This document shows, one piece after another, positions 18,720 through 28,514 of a DNA stretch of 64,000 nucleotides; position 1 is the stretch's first letter; each line of letters starts with the position of its first letter. The notes under the pieces are model-generated. The model made no database searches and was not told the origin of the DNA. It worked only from the letters and a program-made list of their open reading frames with translations. Source of the DNA: Sipunculus nudus. Taxonomy: Eukaryota; Annelida; Sipuncula; Golfingiida; Sipunculidae. Both the position numbers and the translations under genes were made by a program. Where the stretch lies: NCBI GenBank assembly GCA_026874595.1, contig CM049318.1, positions 35,423,956 to 35,487,955 on the forward strand, in the 5' to 3' direction.

Positions 18720-21659
18720 TCACGAACAAGACGGGTAACATGAATCTGAATCGCACAACAGGGTGCGTTCGTCATCCAGACGCAGCAATCTCTGGCACTC
18801 TGCCATGGTGGTTGGACACAGCGATTTTATACCGTAGGGTAACAGGTTTTCTTGCGCGTGGGCAGACCGTGGGGGTGTGTGTTGGACGGCGACGGAATGA
18901 AATATGTGCGATAGCATCTTCTGCAGTTGCGCCGTTGTTACAGTTCGCAAGACTGGCAGCACCGCCGCGTACAGTACGTCGTTGTACCTTTCCCAGTCTA
19001 AGGTTGTGCCTGGCAAGACGTGGTCACGGTGCACTAGTCCCACGTTGAAACACAGGTCCTCTGCCGGCACGTTTCGTGCTTTGATTTTGGAACATGACAG
19101 GATAGGGCGGCCCGCGTGTTCGGCGTCTCCCAGCAACCCCCTGTGGAAAGGGCTGTAAGCCCAGTCGGCCGGACTGTACACTGCGGGGCGTTCAACCCAA
19201 ACGTAAGGCCCCGCTTTCCCCTTCACGGTCAAACGTACAGGCAAACTGCCTTCCTTCCACACGTAAGGATCGAAATCTCGCAGTGACACCAGGGCTTTTG
19301 TTACTTCGGCAAAATCACCCTTCTGTTTGCAGTGTGCCCCCTTCGTAGGAGCTGACAGCTTTGTCGGGAAAGCGGGCAGGAGGAACCGATTGACAAGATC
19401 GGGTTGATTTCCCAAAACGCCTTTTAGGTCTGTCGTGTGCACTTCCCACGTTGTCGGCCAGTGTTTGTACATTTCTTTCATGCCTGCACGCACACACTGT
19501 TCCACTTCATCTCGCGTTGCGACTTCCACAGGGCAGCCAGTGTCTGCTTTTCCGCCGAGTATCAGCACGACCTCATGTAACGTGGCGTCGATGGCCTCTG
19601 AGACAGCTTGGCAATGATCAGACCTGTGGATGCCGGTTACCTTGGACAAGCGCCAACCGGACGCTGGATCGCGTTTGGCGTGAAATAAATGACAGGGCCC
19701 GATGAGGCCGACGAGGTTGTAGAACCCTTCGAGTTTGAAGGTCATCTCAGCAAAGCCTGTCAGACTCTGTACTCTGCTTTGAAATATCTCCAGTTCCGCA
19801 TCAGACCCTGCAACCGCGTCTTCACTTGTGCCGGTTAGGTCTGGGGAAGCCTCGAACAGTACGCTGTCTTTCATCACGCGCAACAAACGATTCATTTTAG
19901 GCACGCACTCCACCATAGCTGTGCTTGCCTGCTGTGCCAGTTGTGTCCATCTGTCATAGAGCTCAGGGGCGTAATACTTCGACTGTCCGTAAGTGATCAC
20001 TTGGCAGGCTTTTACGCGGGAGGCGGCCGATTTCGATGGTGAGAATAAGCGCCTGCGTTCCGCCAACCAAGCCAGCAGCTCACGTAAATACTCCGTGTCC
20101 AGGTGTGCTCCTAGGGTGGGGTAAAACTGGTTGGCGTCCATACCGTAAAAGTGCCCCGTGTGAACGCCCCGCTTGGCATAAATCACCCCTCCCGTTTGCG
20201 GCGGGAGTCCTTTGACGATAGTGACCGCATGATTATCTTTATCGGCACCCTCATCATCGCGTGCTTGGTTCTGTTCTGAAAGGGGTTCTCCTTCGTTGCA
20301 GACGCATGGATTGCACGTATGTGGCTCAATTGGGATTCGGCTATGTGGTTCTGTTGTGCTTTTGCTATGCCGTTTTGACAGGGGTATGGCGACATCCGCA
20401 ACAAAAGCTTGAGGTGACAAATTCAGCGGCCATCCCATGATGGATATATGGGCGTGCAGGCTATCCTCGCCTGCGTGACACGGGACACCCGAATTCACAA
20501 AGGCCAATTTACCCTGGCCAGTAACCACACAACCGTAGGGTAATATAATAAAAAGCTCCGACCTGTGCAGGGGCGAAGGACACATGTGTTCCAGGACCCA
20601 TGACGCCTGCGCGAAGGCACCATGTCTGATGTCACTTAGGTCAGAGCTGACGTCCAGCCAATGGATGTCATCCGGGAGCGTGTGTGACGGAGGTTGACAC
20701 AATAGGAAGGCACCGCCGAACTCCGTGTCCTCTAAACATTGGTTGAGCATTTCGGAAAATGCACTCAATTCACGCGCTTTCCTCAAAGGGTTGGCTGTTT
20801 GTGGTACAGGGCATCGTGCTAATGTGAGCTGTGGCAATGTGAACATGTCTGAGGGTACGTTCATCGTGGCACCGGACGTCTGCAATAAGTGTATGACGGC
20901 GCGCGAAAGCGGGTCCCATGCGACAGCGTTGTGCCTTTGGCGGTGACCATTGCATACGTTGAGGGACTCGTGTACGGCCGAATTGACGACTCGTGTGAAT
21001 GTTCGCTCCGTGATTGCGTCCGCATCACCGTCGGTCGCACGGTTTGTCGATTTCCGTTGGAGGTCGTGTGCAGGCCAGGAAACATTTCCGATGACATCTG
21101 TTGGTAAACGTAAGCGTTTCACATGCAGCCACGCACGCATGTCCATCTCCGAATGGTCAAGCGCAAAGTGTGAGAGAACACCTGGGTACCTCCCGGTCCC
21201 GCCACGGGGTGCCGGCAGGAAGACAGGTCGCACACCACTAGTCATCAGCGGAGGGAAACAGGCGAGCGGGTGCTCTTTGTTCCTACTAGCAGCGGATAGG
21301 TGCATACAGAGTGCCTGAAAAAGGTGAGGTATGAAATCGTGCCACACGCTATTTTCGGTCGGGAGTTTGTCACAGAATGTCCAAGGGCACTTCCAGGTAT
21401 GCGAGTCCCTGTGGTCTTTCGGCAGACGTGCATGTAACCTGACATTCAACCCTCCCGGTATTTTAAAAGGCAGAGGCAGATATCGGACGCCCTTATCTGT
21501 CCCCTCACACGGAACGCAGGTGAAAGTAGCCAAGGCACACGTTCCGTCGTGGGATATGGCATGAAACCTCCATGCAAGAATCATGATCCTCGTACCTGTC
21601 ATGTTCCCATTCTCAGAAGCGATGTGACTGCCGGTCACACATGGCGACGTTTCCGTCAT
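18720..21659 (-). CDS. Family B DNA polymerase catalytic subunit
   Basis: 979 aa from the ATG at 21659, close to the length of fish herpesvirus polymerases. The palm motifs come in the right order. Motif A is D508 in MDANQFYP (usual DxxSLYP). Motif B is K550...Y557-G558 with the exact K-x6-YG spacing. Motif C is KDS at D598, keeping the second Asp of the usual DTDS. After it come a KLE..Y...L block and KVTGIHRSDHC (usual KG..RRD), then DVLYAAVLPVLRTV like the thumb. Deviations: the Asn of motif B is replaced by Val, the first Asp of motif C by Met, and A-to-B spacing is only 42 residues. Clear exonuclease motifs are not visible in the N-terminal half. It would copy the viral genome in the nucleus. 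Confidence 0.72.
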   Translation of the reverse strand: MTETSPCVTGSHIASENGNMTGTRIMILAWRFHAISHDGTCALATFTCVPCEGTDKGVRYLPLPFKIPGGLNVRLHARLPKDHRDSHTWKCPWTFCDKLPTENSVWHDFIPHLFQALCMHLSAASRNKEHPLACFPPLMTSGVRPVFLPAPRGGTGRYPGVLSHFALDHSEMDMRAWLHVKRLRLPTDVIGNVSWPAHDLQRKSTNRATDGDADAITERTFTRVVNSAVHESLNVCNGHRQRHNAVAWDPLSRAVIHLLQTSGATMNVPSDMFTLPQLTLARCPVPQTANPLRKARELSAFSEMLNQCLEDTEFGGAFLLCQPPSHTLPDDIHWLDVSSDLSDIRHGAFAQASWVLEHMCPSPLHRSELFIILPYGCVVTGQGKLAFVNSGVPCHAGEDSLHAHISIMGWPLNLSPQAFVADVAIPLSKRHSKSTTEPHSRIPIEPHTCNPCVCNEGEPLSEQNQARDDEGADKDNHAVTIVKGLPPQTGGVIYAKRGVHTGHFYGMDANQFYPTLGAHLDTEYLRELLAWLAERRRLFSPSKSAASRVKACQVITYGQSKYYAPELYDRWTQLAQQASTAMVECVPKMNRLLRVMKDSVLFEASPDLTGTSEDAVAGSDAELEIFQSRVQSLTGFAEMTFKLEGFYNLVGLIGPCHLFHAKRDPASGWRLSKVTGIHRSDHCQAVSEAIDATLHEVVLILGGKADTGCPVEVATRDEVEQCVRAGMKEMYKHWPTTWEVHTTDLKGVLGNQPDLVNRFLLPAFPTKLSAPTKGAHCKQKGDFAEVTKALVSLRDFDPYVWKEGSLPVRLTVKGKAGPYVWVERPAVYSPADWAYSPFHRGLLGDAEHAGRPILSCSKIKARNVPAEDLCFNVGLVHRDHVLPGTTLDWERYNDVLYAAVLPVLRTVTTAQLQKMLSHIFHSVAVQHTPPRSAHAQENLLPYGIKSLCPTTMAECQRLLRLDDERTLLCDSDSCYPSCS

Positions 21660-21770
21660 CACGTGACAGCAACTGTTTAACGTATGATATGATCGGAACA
21701 CAACCCCCCGTATCGTATCATTGACGGCCTGCCGTGCAGTTACGTCTGCGTCCCCAATGGCAGGCCACTA

Positions 21771-21780
21771 CTTATATAAG
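21771..21780. promoter_or_regulatory. Palindromic TATA box CTTATATAAG
   Basis: A perfect 10-base palindrome containing TATA, between the divergent starts at 21659 (minus, polymerase) and 21833 (plus). It lies about 50 bases before the plus-strand ATG and about 110 before the minus-strand one, so it can serve both directions. Confidence 0.6.
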
Positions 21781-21832
21781 TGATACACGGCCCTGTGCCA
21801 GTTGCATATATGTACAAGTTGTGACCCTCGCG

Positions 21833-22195
21833 ATGTCGTCAGTGAGCCGTCGCGATAAACCTCGACCTAAGCGGTCGGTGTCACTCAGACGGCTCGTCCT
21901 TCTAAAAGCCGCCATGACCAGTGTAAATGCTGAAGCGGCCAGGCAAATGGTAGACTTCATCAGGGGAGCGCGAAAGTCGGCTTCTGACTTGTCTGATTGC
22001 TACAGTCTCGCCCTGGCAACCAACTGTCATCTGAATGTGTGGAAGCACCTGCAAGTGGACCCATGGCCACCAGAATCGTGTCTGTTCTGTCTGATGAATC
22101 TCAATAACCAGTCCGGTCCTGTGTTGTCACCAGAAACGGAAGCAGCCGTCTACAAAGCGTTGTGTCGCGAGATCCCGTTTTTTTTGAGAGCATGA
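21833..22195 (+). CDS. Small unknown protein, 120 aa
   Basis: The ATG at 21833 is chosen because it is the first in frame after the TATA box at 21771-21780; an in-frame ATG at 21734 lies upstream of that box. The N-terminus is basic (SRRDKPRPKRSVSLRR), followed by helical segments and a C-x2-C pair (SCLFCLMNL) near residue 85. Small size and a position next to core replication genes would fit a packaging accessory factor such as UL33, but no motif proves it. Its stop overlaps the ATG of a downstream mini-ORF. Confidence 0.65.
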   Translation: MSSVSRRDKPRPKRSVSLRRLVLLKAAMTSVNAEAARQMVDFIRGARKSASDLSDCYSLALATNCHLNVWKHLQVDPWPPESCLFCLMNLNNQSGPVLSPETEAAVYKALCREIPFFLRA

Positions 22196-22356
22196 TCATC
22201 TTGGAAATTTACAAATTTACTCCCATGTCCGCTGATGCCGAATTGCTTTCGTACGTTATTTACTGCTTGGAAAATATCGGATACATGTTGAAAGAGGACG
22301 AAGCCGAGTGGGGCAAAGGTCGTATGCGTTTTGAAATTGTGTCAACGGATGTATAG
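22192..22356 (+). CDS. Mini-ORF overlapping the upstream stop codon, 54 aa
   Basis: The ATG at 22192 shares an ATGA with the stop of the 120-aa gene, a layout known to allow termination-reinitiation. The 54 residues are well mixed, with hydrophobic and acidic residues (ILEIYKFTPMSADAELLSYV and on) and no low complexity, as expected for a small folded protein. No family is recognised. It could also be chance reading of a 3' untranslated region. Confidence 0.4.
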   Translation: MIILEIYKFTPMSADAELLSYVIYCLENIGYMLKEDEAEWGKGRMRFEIVSTDV

Positions 22357-22711
22357 CCTAACGCGCTCTGCCCCCACGTACAGGATTGTACGATAGGAGA
22401 CATTGCAAAGAGGAGGGGACTCTCACAGATTCTCAAACCAGGACTGAACTTTGTTTGCATATTCTTGTTGTTAGTATTACCAAACATTTGACCAACATTG
22501 TGGGGTGTTTTTGGCATGCGTTATAAAGAGGTATTCGACATTGTGTTCATGTGTTGTGTTGTTTTTGGGATCGGCGTGTTGTGTGTGTGTTTGAACATGA
22601 CCATGTACGCAACATATAACAAACAACCAATGCTTGCGACTATAAACCTTTATTAGATAACAGTTCCAAAACATTTTACAACGTCTTTGACAATTACCGC
22701 TCCAATCCCTT
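22357..22711. other. Convergent intergenic region
   Basis: About 355 bases with GT-rich runs near 22545-22590 and the minus-strand AATAAA at 22649-22654. I see no plus-strand AATAAA for the small genes to the left and no gene. Confidence 0.4.
22649..22654 (-). terminator. AATAAA polyadenylation signal (minus strand)
   Basis: TTTATT on the plus strand, about 60 bases past the stop of the probable major capsid gene. Confidence 0.6.
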
Positions 22712-25700
22712 TCATGCCATTGGACGGCCTCCAGACGTGGCAGGGTTGGCATTTGGGTTGAATAGTAATGTGTTAAACCCGTTCAATTTGTAGTTTCCGT
22801 CAGGGAAGCGCGTGGGCTCACCCCATGTACGGTTATCCAAGGACAGGTGAGGGGCTGAACAAGATGTCATTGGCACGGCCCCGCCTAGGACGTGGCTGAG
22901 ATGTCGGTACTGGCCCGGGCTATTGGACAGGCTCATCGGACTGATATGTGTGTGGCTTGCATCTCCTTTTGTCCCGACCTTCCATCCGGGTACAGGAACG
23001 TCTGCTCCTGGTGTTTTCCTTTTCCTCCCTAGATGGCCAAGTTCCATGTTCTCCAACAGTTCGGTCAGGCCGCGGTCCAGTCCGTTGTGAACGGGTGACC
23101 TCTCAGCAATCGTCTGAGGCATGCGCAACAGTTCCCCTACACTCGTCTGTGAATGTCCTACGTAAGCCAAGGAGAACGGCAATGATGCCCACGGGTTGCT
23201 GAAACCGGACGCCTCACCCGTGAAAAACATGGAGCGGGTCATCCGGTTGGCACAGTCTTGAAAAGCGTCCGACTTGCCCGGGTTACGCACGTCCACGACG
23301 TTGCAGAACGCTTCCAGTGGCATGCAAGTAGGCACTAACAGTATATCGGTTGTGGACTTTTCTGCCTGGCCGCGACCCGCGTCCCTCTCTGGCCAATAGG
23401 CGCTGTGTCCTTGAACGTAACCGGCTGTCTTTTGCAGGGGATCTGCGCCTGTGGAGCTTGCGGTCATCTTTCCGGCGAGACTGCTCCCGTACGCCTTTGC
23501 ACTTTCCACGTACAACGTAGCCACGTCAGATGTTATGTTTCGTGCGTTCCTGTCGATGCCTTGCCAGGAGACCCTTGGGTGGTATGCCCCGTCTGTGCGG
23601 TTTCCTGTGAACATGGCGTGCGGCACAACGAGGCCTGATGTGCCCATCTTGGTTTCAGAAAAACGGAGCATTTCTTGCACGATCGTGCCACTGTGAGTGT
23701 CGTTGATCGTCTCTTGCGTGTGCACGGGTCCCTGTCTGAGCCATATACTCGCAGGGGTGGCTGCGAACAGGTGTTCTGTTTCCACTTTGTCGTGTTGCAG
23801 CACCATGCAACCCAGGGTGGCATGACCTGCCTGCTTTGCAAGAGCGCATATACCGGCTGCTGTTGCATATGTCTGTTGTACAGGTGTTATCATCACCCTG
23901 GCCTCCGGGCTCAACTGCGAAAGTGCTACGCGGCGCGAGTGAATGCCGTCTCGCTGAACTGGGTGATGTGCCGCAGCGTAAAGGTATATGTCCGGCTGCA
24001 TGTCACACCCGTTGTACCGTGGTATATCTTTTCCAATCAATTTTCCTTTATTTTCCGTTAGGGTTTCGCACATGTTTACGTCCATCACTTCTAGGGACAA
24101 GGGCAGGGGAAACCACAGTGTTTTGGCTGTTTCATCTGTGACAATCTTTTTTGCAGCCTCCAGTTTCGTTTTGGTGTCTTGTTTTATCAAGCCGGTGTCG
24201 TCGTCGTATTCGAACGTGATACCCTCAAATGTTTTCAGCGTAATGTGGCTCACGTCACCAGAAATGTCGACGGCGTTTTTTAGGAAGACCCCGTCCGTGC
24301 ATAATGCAGTTTCCGTTCTGTAAAGGCCACCGTTTGTTGTTTTCATACGCAGACTGGCTGCCGGTACAGCTGATATGCGGAAAACCGTGTTATCTAAAGG
24401 GTAGAATTGTGTTTGAGTGTCCCAGGATGAGTGTCGGTTATTTCGAGCTGTCTTTTTGAATAAGTCCCTCGCGGCAGCCACCGTGACACACGCGGCCATC
24501 TGTTGGTTATCCTGACGTGGTTTAACAGCTGTCATTGTGCTCCCGCAAAGTTGCTGCATTATGCTGTAAAATGTCTTCATTTGTATCATGTCTTGTGGCG
24601 TTGCTGTTTGGAATATATTAGTTGGTATCTTAACATGACATTTGCTATACGCGTGTCTCTGATCACTTTTTGCCTTTTCAGTCACATCGTACTTAGTTGG
24701 GTGAGTAGCAAACTCATCCGGATCCTGCCGCATCCATGCGAAACACGTCACGTCCGTTGAGTCTTTCATGTCGACATGCTGCCACATGTTAGACCCCGTC
24801 ACGCCCATTGGTAGCGGTGTGGGTAAAGCAAGGTCCGTGCAACTGCTGATTTCTTGACTACGCCGTAGTAATATTGCAGATTCTTTTTTTGTGAACGTCA
24901 CTGCCTCGGATGACACGAGTTTTGCTGCTATCTGCCCGTGACCCAAAACCTGCAGATCGGCAGCTAACCGTTTCATCAAACACCCTGCGACATCTTCAGT
25001 TAACTTCACTATGCCACGGCATGCTTGTTGTAGTTTTTGTAAAGGCGGGAACTGCCTCAATACAGGGGGGAGTGGCACTGTTGCGATCGCCTTCATCAGC
25101 GTCAGGTTTGAGTCGCATGTCAGCACCCCTCCGAAAGCGGAAAATATGTAAGCTGACCGTAGCAGGTACTGGAATTCAATGCTTTCTCCATTTTCACAAA
25201 CGTGTGTGTGAAATTTTTCGACGAACAACATGTCAGTGGGGTACTTGGCGATCAGCATCGCTTCCCAGCGTTTGCAGAGCAGGTCTTGACAAGAGTGGTT
25301 CAACGACGTACTCCAGACCCTGGCTGCCTCTGAGCGCGGATCAGTGGGGTCCAACAGGTAAGGGTAATGCGTCCTCGCTATGCTCTCACCCGCGTCCTGA
25401 ACGCTGGACAGGGGTCGGAGACAGAGCGGTATATTTTCAAGATGAAATCTCGGTACGAACAGCGCGGATGTTCCTTCCTTGAACCCGTCTGGTATTGTAC
25501 CACCTGTTATTTCACACAATTTTGAAAAAGATGTTTTGTCAAGATTCTTTGGGATGAAGTGTAGCGTCTGGAAGGGGTTAGGTTGGTCATGGAGAAGACG
25601 CACAGATCCCGCTTGGTGATAGTTCATGTGGTCCACATTACTCAGGCTGCGCTGCAGAGGCAATAGCAGTGTGTTCTCACAGGTCCATCCGTACGATCTC

Positions 25701-27580
25701 GCCATAGGCCCTTCAGTTTCATGCAACCTCAAAGATGTGGTCGATACGTCATGGTGTGCAACAACATCACACAGGGACGCTCGGGTTTTTGGAGGAAAGA
25801 CGTCCCATACTCCTGCAGTGTGTGTACTTTCGTCATTCCTCCCGGAAGGTCCGGATGTCCCTGCAGCATGCAGTTTGGAAGGCGTGTTGTACCTTTTAGT
25901 TGTACTCACGAAATTGTACAGGTCCGGGTTGAAAAGGACGTCGATCAGTGCCTGGAGAGCCGTAACGGTTTCGTCGCGGCCCCCGTAGGTTTTCCACGTC
26001 ATGCTCACGGGCACTTGCAGGCGTTGTTTTGCGCTTGGGTTCCTGACTGGGTGTGGGTCACCTAGGTTTCCTGTAGTACAAGACGGGTTCTGCAAGCGGT
26101 CCAGCACGTAGTCTAGTTGACTGCACAGCGCTATCGGTGTGATCTGCGTCACGTGCAGTATGTCCCGTGTCACATCACGGTCCACGCGGCGTGTCACGTC
26201 TGTCACATCGCTGACGTCTTTCGAAAACAAGACCAGACCGTCTCTGTGGGTCAACCCCGGGAATGTCTGTACCACGTAACCCTTTTCCACTCCAGCGAAA
26301 AGAGTCTCCGTAGGTTCCCCGTTGCTGTCGACAGGGCCCCGCATGATCGAGACGTATTCTTCGGCTGTCGGTTCTCTGTCTTTCACGGTCTCTTTGTTGC
26401 TGTGTATGTTAAGGACCATGATACCCGTATGTGCGATCATCTGTTCCTCCGTTTTGTTTATGCGGAGCACACCACGGCGCAAGTCTATCAGCACGCGGTA
26501 CATTGACATACCTTGAGCCATCTGCTGGTAAGTCTCGGGTCCCATCAACACCACACACAGAACATCCGAGGCATCGAACAGTTCACTTTCCGAGGACAAA
26601 AGATCTTTCATCCGTTGCAGGTGAAGCTTCTGAGTGATGCTGGGCGGGTCGGCTCCCGGTCTGCTGAGCTGGGCCTCAGCTTCCTCCACGGCGACTTTCA
26701 ATTTTGCCTTTGCTCCAGACCAAGGCGCCCCTTCGTCTCTTTGCGACCTCTCGCGGATGAAAGGAATCCGGTCACACTGCTGGCTGCACTGGTTCGCCAG
26801 GCGGCGGACAGCGCCGTATGCGTCCAGCCGGACTGAAAACAGGTTCGCCATAAACATCCTCGCCGCCTCATTCAGTGCCTGACATTTCATAAGAGCTATG
26901 CGGTTGGGGTCAGGGGCACGTTGCAGCTGCAACCTGGTAGCGTACAGTGCCCGCATAATGGCTGCGTCCGGCGATATGTCCCTCAGGAACTCGCCCATGT
27001 GGGCCATGTTACCGGCGCGCAGACTCGTTATGAGGTCCCTCATGCCGTCTTGCATCATATACCCGAACCGGACGATAGGTTCTGTGGTGTGAGCATCGTT
27101 TGTTTCACTGGCCAACTTTGTGCGTAATACGTTCAGCACGTCAAAGGGCACATCCAGGTAGGCTGAATGTGACAAGGCGAAGGTGAATTTCTTTTTCCGC
27201 CTCTGAACTGTCCTCGGGGGCGCCTTGTCTGACTGTGGCGGTTCCGACATCACAGCGTCTTTACTGACGTATTCGACATCTTCGTACCTGCAGTCCATCA
27301 TGTGCGGATCGAAACTTTGCACCAAGCAAACGCCCAGGGGTGTGTTTTGAACGCCTCGCACTGACGCACCCGCCACATAGCACTTATAATATCTGATAAA
27401 TTTGGATTCCAGCAACCGTGCATCCATAGGGTCGTTTTCCAGCAGTCCTCCCGTGGCGTAACTCTTCGCTAGTGTGTACAGTTCCTGTACGCCCGTGTTG
27501 AGGTAAGGGGCCAGGTGATGGTTGTCAAATGCAAAGGCCCAAGGCCCCAGTTGTGGGTGTGGCGGTGGTATAGCGGCCAT
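22712..27580 (-). CDS. Probable major capsid protein
   Basis: A single 1,622-aa frame from the ATG at 27580, with no low-complexity linkers, membrane spans or enzyme motifs. This is the profile of a very large globular shell protein. The C-terminal region (about 1,450-1,600) has Pro/Asn/Gly-rich surface loops such as VPTCMPLEAFCNVVDVRNPG and NPWASLPFSLAYVGHSQ, in the style of herpesvirus MCP ends. The usual length is about 1,150-1,400 aa, so this one is long. It lies beside the polymerase gene and diverges from the accessory membrane block. The call rests on size, composition and context; the only competing idea is a large tegument protein. Confidence 0.55.
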   Translation of the reverse strand: MAAIPPPHPQLGPWAFAFDNHHLAPYLNTGVQELYTLAKSYATGGLLENDPMDARLLESKFIRYYKCYVAGASVRGVQNTPLGVCLVQSFDPHMMDCRYEDVEYVSKDAVMSEPPQSDKAPPRTVQRRKKKFTFALSHSAYLDVPFDVLNVLRTKLASETNDAHTTEPIVRFGYMMQDGMRDLITSLRAGNMAHMGEFLRDISPDAAIMRALYATRLQLQRAPDPNRIALMKCQALNEAARMFMANLFSVRLDAYGAVRRLANQCSQQCDRIPFIRERSQRDEGAPWSGAKAKLKVAVEEAEAQLSRPGADPPSITQKLHLQRMKDLLSSESELFDASDVLCVVLMGPETYQQMAQGMSMYRVLIDLRRGVLRINKTEEQMIAHTGIMVLNIHSNKETVKDREPTAEEYVSIMRGPVDSNGEPTETLFAGVEKGYVVQTFPGLTHRDGLVLFSKDVSDVTDVTRRVDRDVTRDILHVTQITPIALCSQLDYVLDRLQNPSCTTGNLGDPHPVRNPSAKQRLQVPVSMTWKTYGGRDETVTALQALIDVLFNPDLYNFVSTTKRYNTPSKLHAAGTSGPSGRNDESTHTAGVWDVFPPKTRASLCDVVAHHDVSTTSLRLHETEGPMARSYGWTCENTLLLPLQRSLSNVDHMNYHQAGSVRLLHDQPNPFQTLHFIPKNLDKTSFSKLCEITGGTIPDGFKEGTSALFVPRFHLENIPLCLRPLSSVQDAGESIARTHYPYLLDPTDPRSEAARVWSTSLNHSCQDLLCKRWEAMLIAKYPTDMLFVEKFHTHVCENGESIEFQYLLRSAYIFSAFGGVLTCDSNLTLMKAIATVPLPPVLRQFPPLQKLQQACRGIVKLTEDVAGCLMKRLAADLQVLGHGQIAAKLVSSEAVTFTKKESAILLRRSQEISSCTDLALPTPLPMGVTGSNMWQHVDMKDSTDVTCFAWMRQDPDEFATHPTKYDVTEKAKSDQRHAYSKCHVKIPTNIFQTATPQDMIQMKTFYSIMQQLCGSTMTAVKPRQDNQQMAACVTVAAARDLFKKTARNNRHSSWDTQTQFYPLDNTVFRISAVPAASLRMKTTNGGLYRTETALCTDGVFLKNAVDISGDVSHITLKTFEGITFEYDDDTGLIKQDTKTKLEAAKKIVTDETAKTLWFPLPLSLEVMDVNMCETLTENKGKLIGKDIPRYNGCDMQPDIYLYAAAHHPVQRDGIHSRRVALSQLSPEARVMITPVQQTYATAAGICALAKQAGHATLGCMVLQHDKVETEHLFAATPASIWLRQGPVHTQETINDTHSGTIVQEMLRFSETKMGTSGLVVPHAMFTGNRTDGAYHPRVSWQGIDRNARNITSDVATLYVESAKAYGSSLAGKMTASSTGADPLQKTAGYVQGHSAYWPERDAGRGQAEKSTTDILLVPTCMPLEAFCNVVDVRNPGKSDAFQDCANRMTRSMFFTGEASGFSNPWASLPFSLAYVGHSQTSVGELLRMPQTIAERSPVHNGLDRGLTELLENMELGHLGRKRKTPGADVPVPGWKVGTKGDASHTHISPMSLSNSPGQYRHLSHVLGGAVPMTSCSAPHLSLDNRTWGEPTRFPDGNYKLNGFNTLLFNPNANPATSGGRPMA

Positions 27581-27851
27581 GTTGCGGATCCTCGAGGGTA
27601 AACAAAAACAAAAACGTGTTTTCCGCTATACCTTTGGTTGTCACTGTTCTCAATTCCCGTAACGGCTCGATAACGAATTGACATGAACGTTGATGTAAAG
27701 AGAGAACGAGGTCAATGGCCCCTTTCCAAATACAGGTCTGTGTCAGTAGCGGCTGTGTGGTTCTGTTGGTTATTGGATTGGGGGTGATCCTACTGTTCTT
27801 CTGTACAGGTTGTTGTATATGATTGCCCTAATAACGAAAGCATAGACAACG
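27581..27851. promoter_or_regulatory. Divergent promoter region
   Basis: 271 bases between the MCP-like start (minus) and a membrane protein start (plus). A minus-strand GGTATAGC near 27627-27634 and a plus-strand TGTATATG near 27814 are TATA candidates. Confidence 0.35.
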
Positions 27852-28511
27852 ATGAACGGCAAGGCGTCATTCGTCAGAGGTCGCCGTCTTCGTATCATGT
27901 TCGCCTTTGTTCTTGTGTCTGCATACGGCATTATCATCACAACAGGCGCGGCACATTTATCTTTATGTGACGACAGTTCTTTTCTTCCTATATGTATGAT
28001 ACAATATGGATCCAGCATGATCTGCTTGACTGTGTTCGCGTACCGTATTTCCGGAAGGAACAACCCAAGGGAGACGAAGATGTCCGCTCATGAGGGACGT
28101 AATAAACATACGTTTGGGAGTAGACGAGGACCTCGAAAAAACACTTACATATTCAGAGACGAAAAAGATGACAATGGAGGTGACACGTGTGAGGAAAACC
28201 ATGAAGGCGAAAGGTTACTGGTGCATGACAAAGAGAACGTGCGTGGCACGAAGGGTGATCCACGTGATTTTTACAGTCTCACGGGGATGGTAACAGCCTC
28301 TTCCAAATCCGCAATCGTGTCTGGTTTGCATGTGATCATGATCATCCCTTGGTTCATAAGTTTCTTGGTGCAGATTGTGCGCGTGGCGAAAACAGGAATA
28401 GTTCAGCCCCCGTGCATCACGTTCTACGTACTCTCTGCCATGTACCTGTTGTTCACTGCAGCCGCCCTCGTCCTTGAAACCACTCAGCACGCCCTTTGGG
28501 ACAGATCGTGA
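27852..28511 (+). CDS. Four-span membrane protein, 219 aa
   Basis: Start at the ATG at 27852. Hydrophobic segments lie at about residues 14-36, 45-66, 152-176 and 184-208. A highly charged loop (about 70-140, rich in Asp, Glu, Lys and Arg) sits between spans two and three. With the basic N-terminus, both termini and the loop are predicted cytoplasmic. No N-glycosylation site of note is seen in the short outer loops. It opens the plus-strand accessory block. No family is recognised; an envelope or intracellular-membrane protein is the likely role. Confidence 0.65.
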   Translation: MNGKASFVRGRRLRIMFAFVLVSAYGIIITTGAAHLSLCDDSSFLPICMIQYGSSMICLTVFAYRISGRNNPRETKMSAHEGRNKHTFGSRRGPRKNTYIFRDEKDDNGGDTCEENHEGERLLVHDKENVRGTKGDPRDFYSLTGMVTASSKSAIVSGLHVIMIIPWFISFLVQIVRVAKTGIVQPPCITFYVLSAMYLLFTAAALVLETTQHALWDRS

Positions 28512-28514
28512 ACG

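Noticed and set aside
21734-21832. Longer N-terminus for the 120-aa gene starting at an ATG at 21734
   Set aside because: That ATG lies upstream of the palindromic TATA box, so the transcript probably starts after it.
24910-25482. 190-codon plus-strand ORF antisense to the MCP-like gene
   Set aside because: Composition typical of reverse-complement shadows and no regulatory signals.
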